Origin: Macrocystis pyrifera
Lineage: Eukaryota > Sar > Phaeophyceae > Laminariales > Laminariaceae
Direction of reading: 5' to 3'
Length of the DNA stretch: 64,000 nt
NCBI GenBank assembly: GCA_031763025.1
Contig: JASSKH010000002.1
Location: 13,881,468 to 13,945,467, forward strand
Under the pieces are notes generated by a model that was not told the origin of the DNA, searched no databases, and saw only the letters and a program-made list of their open reading frames with translations. Within the stretch, counting starts at the first letter, position 1. Every line of letters starts with the position of its first letter. Below, in pieces: positions 57,771 through 64,000 of the stretch. The position numbers and the translations under genes are program-made.

Positions 57771-58004
57771 GACATTCACACCCTTCACGACAAGCTACTT
57801 TTCCTCGACCTTCCATCGGACCTTCCGGGACGGGACTCCAAGCCACGCGTCTCCGTCCAACGATGCAAACCTTGCCGGAACCCCGACGACACCAGCGACA
57901 TCCCCAAGCATCTGCCCGCGGACCTTACTACATACGTGCTCACAGCTTCTGCCGCCAAGTCCCCCCCTTTACCACGTCACCGTCGACGACGTCACTCCTC
58001 CACC

Positions 58005-58180
58005 GGAACGCCTCGAGGTCGAGCAGATCACTGGCCATCAACCCGTACGCGGCCGCGGCGGGGTCATCGCCGTTCTGTACGAGACTCACTGGACTGGACT
58101 TCTCAGCCCCTCTTGGGAACGCGAGAAGGACCTTCAACACTTCCGGCGCCACATCCTACTGTACTGGTCACGATCACCAA
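58005..58180 (+). pseudogene. Chromodomain-like module, element C
   Basis: EVEQITGHQPVRGRG, LYETHWTGLLSPSWEREKDL and HILLYW: the same module as element A at 15535-15710. Y-x-x-x-W, S-W-E-x-E-x-x-L and the closing YW are all kept. It follows the integrase GPY/F region, the usual site of chromodomains in chromoviruses. Confidence 0.65.
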
Positions 58181-58329
58181 CCCAGCAACGCCAGACGAAC
58201 CGCCTCTACAGCCAGATGCCCATCGGCGCCGCTCACCGCGAACTGGCACGATCTCAAGGACAAATCTTCCTCGCCCCAGGCTACGCCTTGGTCTTCCGCA
58301 GCCTTTGGCTCCACAACTTCAGCACCACC

Positions 58330-58570
58330 ATCCTACCCTCCGGAGCACACATATGGTACAAGGCGCTCGACGGCCTTTGGTGGCTGGGCAAGGTCGCTCA
58401 CAGCTCACCCCCTGACGCCTCTTCGGGAACTCCGCCGGAGCCTTCGTCGGGAAGCTCCTACATCGTCCGGTTCCTGGACGACCCCGGCCCGATCAAGATC
58501 GACCTTCAGCCTGCCCGCTACACTACAGCACGGAACGCCGAATACGGATCGTGGTGTCTTCAACGCCATG
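58330..58570 (+). pseudogene. Tudor-like aromatic module, element C
   Basis: GAHIWYKALDGLWWLGKVA, a variable Pro/Ser-rich stretch, then YIVRFLDDPGPIKIDLQPAR. It is conserved with element A (15870-16080), including all Trp, Tyr and Gly landmarks, while the intervening stretch has changed in length. This is the pattern expected of a structured barrel with a variable loop. Confidence 0.5.
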
Positions 58571-58609
58571 GGAATGGGAGCCTAGCACGTGGTGCTGCGG
58601 AACTCTGAT

Positions 58610-60310
<1,701 letters not shown>

Positions 60311-60810
60311 TGTGATATGGGTGGAGTATTCATGGGCTATAGATATAGATAATACGTTGCAGTCTTGTAGTCTCACGAATACGAGAATAATCCAAAGAAT
60401 GGATTAACGCGGCGGATATTCCGTTAGTCGAGAGTAACGTTCTTTTAGGAATGTTTCCTAGGGTGGATAACCCCCTAGACGAGAGTAATATTCCTTAACG
60501 CAGACAGGACCACGAAGTGAGAAGTTCTTATATTAGCAGAAGAACGACCGGTAGCCATAGGAAAGTTCAGTAGGCGTACATCAGATAAGAGGAATTTAGG
60601 AGAGCTTGTGGCGTGGGGTGGGACGAGTATATCTGGGCGTCGAGTCTCGCCCCCTACCTCTCACTTCTCTACCAGAGCACCTCCTCAGCTCTCGCCATCA
60701 ATAAGAAGATCTAAATCAGAGTAAGCGAAGCACTGCTTTCCAGCTGCCAGAACAACCTGCGTCCCTTACCACTACCCTTGCCACTACCCTAGAGCGGTCT
60801 CCGCATCACA
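60311..60810 (+). repeat. 3' LTR of element C
   Basis: 500 bp, TGTGATATGGGTGG to CCGCATCACA. It matches the 5' LTR closely for about 430 bp. Its last ~70 bp are longer than in the 5' copy and contain CCCTTACCACT, a segment also present near the end of the element A LTRs. It is followed by TACT, the right target duplication. Confidence 0.9.
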
Positions 60811-60814
60811 TACT

Positions 60815-62340
60815 GTAGACCTACTAATAATGTAATCACCCACTCACCTCGTAGCAGGGGGGGTGATCCATAGGTCTAGTGGAGCCAAGAAGAATTTGTG
60901 TTTTAGTGTGCGTGCCAACCTGTCAAGCGGTTTTCGGTGTACTGCCATCGCGAGTCTACTCATGTTGTTTCAAGTTGCCGACCACAGTGCCCCTTGTAGA
61001 TTTTTTTTCTTCTTGTATTCGTCTTGTTTTTTTTATGTCTCTTCTTTATTCAAGACGATGTACATAGTTTTGAAATGTCTTCCACATACATGGTAAGTAT
61101 CGTACCAATTGAGGTTAATACCCAGTGGCGCGATGTCCTTCATTACTCGTATTGAATCCCGACTCCCATCGCTTCATGAGGGGTCGTTCTCAGGTTTTGA
61201 TTACATAGATATATTATATGTGTTTTCAATTGTAGGACACTTGTCTTTTCGTACTACTGTAAAAGGTGGTCGGAAAAGGTAGTCGGCACCATCGCACACC
61301 AGTGGAGGGATATGATAATAATATACCCAGCGTTCGCGCATGCCATTTGTCCTTGAGAAGATACGCCTCGTTCTGTTACAATCTGTCTCAATACAGATAT
61401 GAACGAATCATGGCATACATCATGTGTCCGCTTGTTGCACGTTTGTCTTGTCATCCACTGCACATTCTTACAGTGTCGCATGATCGAAGCATTGCTTCTC
61501 CATGTCTATCTGTGACACTTATGTCAGTCAACTCGTCGCTTGTAGTCCAACACATTGTTTTGTCTTTAACAATATCTGGTGTGTTTGGATGCGACCCTCA
61601 AGCAGCTTAATACTGTGGAAAGCGGCTTATTTTGTTGTACTTTTGTCACCGCCCAAGTGATTTTAAACTACGCTTGAATTCTGATTCGGTCTCGAACACC
61701 CATCAGATGACAAGCTCAGCTTAAATATCCAAAGTGTCCTTGTCACAGTATTAAATACTTGATATTGTCTCCGTCAGGTATGTCGTCAGGTTGCTTTTCA
61801 GCACTCGCGACCCTGTTACGCCTCTCATGCTTTCACAGCCATGTTGTCCACACGACGAGTAAATACTCAGCCGTGTAACGTGCGTCTTATTAGCATACTT
61901 TGTTAATAAATCCCGGGATACTCTACTGTCGTTGCTCGCGCACGTTTTTGTCCAGGATCAATAATTCAATGTCTCTTGTCGTAATCCACCAGCTGGCCAG
62001 CCACAGTGCGATGTGTATTGAACATATCGTCTGTGAAAACGGACTACTCTTTTGTCATCGCTTACCATTTTTCTGTCCGGTCCTATATCCGGATATACAT
62101 CCGGCTGTCTACGGTACTGCAGCAGATTTGTCTGTCCTGCTGTTATATCTATCATTTTACTATGATACGTCTGGCAATTATATATATATTACAAGGTTCC
62201 CCTTCGGGATGTGGGTAACGTGAAATCCCGGGGGCGTCGCAAGGCGAAAAGGGGGTCACAGGTAACACCCGTACAGCTGTTCTTGGCGGAAACGGCAGCC
62301 ACGGGTTAGCGTGTTGCTCGAAGGAAAAAGTAATAATTCT
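60815..62340. other. No gene recognised
   Basis: Ordinary-composition sequence with short open frames on both strands, none of them resembling a known family. If element C inserted into element B, part of this stretch could be the displaced end of B, but I found no matching sequence to prove it. Confidence 0.4.
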
Positions 62341-62725
62341 TAATAGTAGTCGGAAGGAACCGAGTACTACTCTTTTTTGTGGTGGACACTACACTACTAC
62401 ATGCACGCGGTACCATCGGTTGACTACTATACCGTCACTATACATCACCACTACGACTACGGGTAGAAGCAACATGCACTCTACAAAACACTACTACCTG
62501 GTACACTACTGCGACTACCAACTATACTGCTACAAAGTAATACTGCTGACCAAACCCTCATACAATCTACAGACAATCTCAAACAGAGAGGTCGTATAAC
62601 CACGCGGTACCATGGATAGGGGCATGACTGCTATAATATACTGTTACTCACACCACCAGTAATACGTAGATAGATGTAGTACAGGTAGAAGCAGCATGAA
62701 TAAATGCTGCACTGCAATATAATAC
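62341..62725. repeat. TAC/GTA-rich microsatellite region
   Basis: Dense CACTACTAC, GACTACTA, ACTACTGCGACTAC and GTAGTA motifs. No gene is visible. Confidence 0.55.
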
Positions 62726-62829
62726 CTACTACTACAGAACTGTTTGTTCCTATGATAGTACTAAAGCTTCCACGCAACGGCGCATCATGCAAGCGGCACT
62801 ATGAGTTGGGGGCATTACTATACATGCTG

Positions 62830-63575
62830 CTACTCTTCTTTCCTAACGGACCGAAAAAAAAAACACGATTCGTGATTTTTAGGCATGCCAAAAGATCACG
62901 ATCCGTGACATTTCAGTTCTAACGAAAAAAGCCGAAAAATGTCGCGTTTCGTGATATTTTCAAATAGTTAAAGTTCTGATATTTCAAACCCAACGTTTTT
63001 TTGGGGGTGTGGAGCACACTCTCGAGAGTGGGGCACGGCCAGGCCGGGCTGGGCCGTCCGCACCTGGCCCAGCCCGTGAGATATTCGAATCGCGGGCCGG
63101 AGCCTGACCCAGCCTGCGAGATTCCAACTTCACCGGCCGTCGGCCAAGCTCGTTTCGCGAGATTCCAACTCGCAGGCCGTCTGCCCGGCCTGGCCCGTGA
63201 CGTCTCCAGGTCATTTTCGCGTTTGTCTTTCAGCAGTGGCTCCTCTTCCTGGAAATTTCGAGACCACAACCTCCTCGTTAGCCCGCGCCCAGCGGTGTCT
63301 TTGGGTAGCCGCCCGTTGTCCACAAGCGGCGTACGAAGCAGAGTCTGCCATGCCCCTATGCCGACCATCGGATACCGTTGGTACACGTGGGTTGCGTAGT
63401 GCCTTGATCAGGCGTATTTTGAGACACGACAACTAAATGTCACGAATCGTGATTGTGTTTTTTTTTAGGGAAAAGCTAAAACAATTGGCATGAATCGTGA
63501 TTTTTGTAAAAAAATCACGATTCACGACAAAAATCTCACGAATCGTGATTTTTTTTGTTCGTTAAGAGTGGCCCT
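62830..63575. mobile_element. Candidate inverted-repeat (MITE-like) element with CACGAATCGTG palindromes
   Basis: The left end (TAACGGACCG, A-run, CACGATTCGTGATTTTT, about 62843-62880) is the imperfect complement of the right end (AATCACGA..., TCACGAATCGTGATTTT, T-run, GTTCGTTAAG, about 63525-63568). The palindromic word TCACGAATCGTGA and variants occur several times near both ends (62896-62912, 62942-62956, 63437-63450, 63488-63550). The centre (63010-63400) is GC-rich, with GAGATTCCAACT repeated and a 12-bp palindrome ACTCTCGAGAGT. No transposase is present. Confidence 0.45.
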
Positions 63576-63639
63576 TAATGTACACCAATACAACTAGGAC
63601 TCGTGTAAAAATATGGACCGGCATAATAGTACAAGGGTA

Positions 63640-63810
63640 TGTCTACAGTATAAAAAAAGTAGTTGGTGTAAAAAAGGGTAAATCTGCAATAGTAGTGTAA
63701 AAAAGGGTAAATCTACAACAATGAAAAAAAGTAATTGGTGTAAAAAAGGGTAAATCTGCAACAGTAAAATAAAATAGTTGGTGTAGGAAAGGGTAGATCT
63801 GCATACTGCT
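63640..63810. repeat. ~40-bp tandem repeat, four copies
   Basis: Copies of TTGGTGTAAAAAAGGGTAAATC followed by TGCAA and an A-rich spacer, beginning near 63663, 63695, 63735 and 63779. From there to 64000 the sequence is A-rich with no gene visible. Confidence 0.7.
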
Positions 63811-64000
63811 GTACGTAGTATAATTAAAGCGGAAGAAAGAGACAAAAAAAGCAATACCCGGACACAGCCACCACCAAGTACACACCTTGTTATATACTAA
63901 TGAATAGAAAATGCTTGCGGTATACCAGGTAAAAAAAATAAAAGTAAAAAAAACGTCCATACTATACGTCGTATAATAAAAGGGAATAAAAGAGAAAAAA

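Overview
The window is repeat-rich nuclear DNA from a eukaryote. It holds large LTR retrotransposons, foldback (inverted-repeat) elements, CAG/CTG-, TAC- and poly-C-rich simple sequence, and a short TTAGGG-type interstitial array. There is no dense bacterial-style gene order, and I could not identify any complete host gene. The sequence style (polyGln/polyAla codon runs, abundant tri-nucleotide repeats, big Ty3/gypsy elements) suggests a stramenopile such as a brown alga. That is an impression only, held with low confidence.

Layout. 1-3.4 kb: degraded tandem and dispersed repeats. 3.4-17.5 kb: element A, a 14.1-kb Ty3/gypsy element with LTRs at both ends, about 7% diverged by eye. 17.5-22.9 kb: simple repeats and tandem, degraded relatives of a foldback element. 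22.9-27.0 kb: element D, a segment bounded by two 385-bp LTR-like direct repeats around a Gln/Ala-rich coding remnant, short tandem repeats and poly-C. 27.5-29.4 kb: a satellite-like CAGATCATA array interrupted by a 305-bp inverted-repeat element carrying TTAGGG repeats. 29.6-37.4 kb: many short tandem and dispersed repeats, with two weak exon-like stretches. 38.1-41.3 kb: a giant palindrome (foldback element) flanked by an 8-bp direct repeat; one arm contains a second foldback element and the other a 195-bp piece of an element-A-like retrotransposon. 42.1-47.4 kb: element B, a different Ty3/gypsy gag-pol. 47.7-60.8 kb: element C, a 13.1-kb relative of element A with LTRs about 2-3% diverged and a 4-bp target duplication. 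60.8-64 kb: unannotated DNA, another inverted-repeat element and short tandem repeats.

The main discovery candidate is that elements A and C, two diverged members of one Ty3/gypsy lineage, both encode a NADAR domain (YbiA-like; a family that cleaves N-glycosidic or ADP-ribose bonds) between gag and the retropepsin. Their pol also ends in a chromodomain-like module followed by a second, Tudor-like aromatic module. A retrotransposon carrying an ADP-ribose/NAD-type enzyme domain plus two chromatin-reader-like modules could reflect escape from host ADP-ribosylation and targeted integration. That functional reading is inference. All LTR elements here are treated as fossils: A and C are broken in several places, and B is more nearly whole in its coding part.
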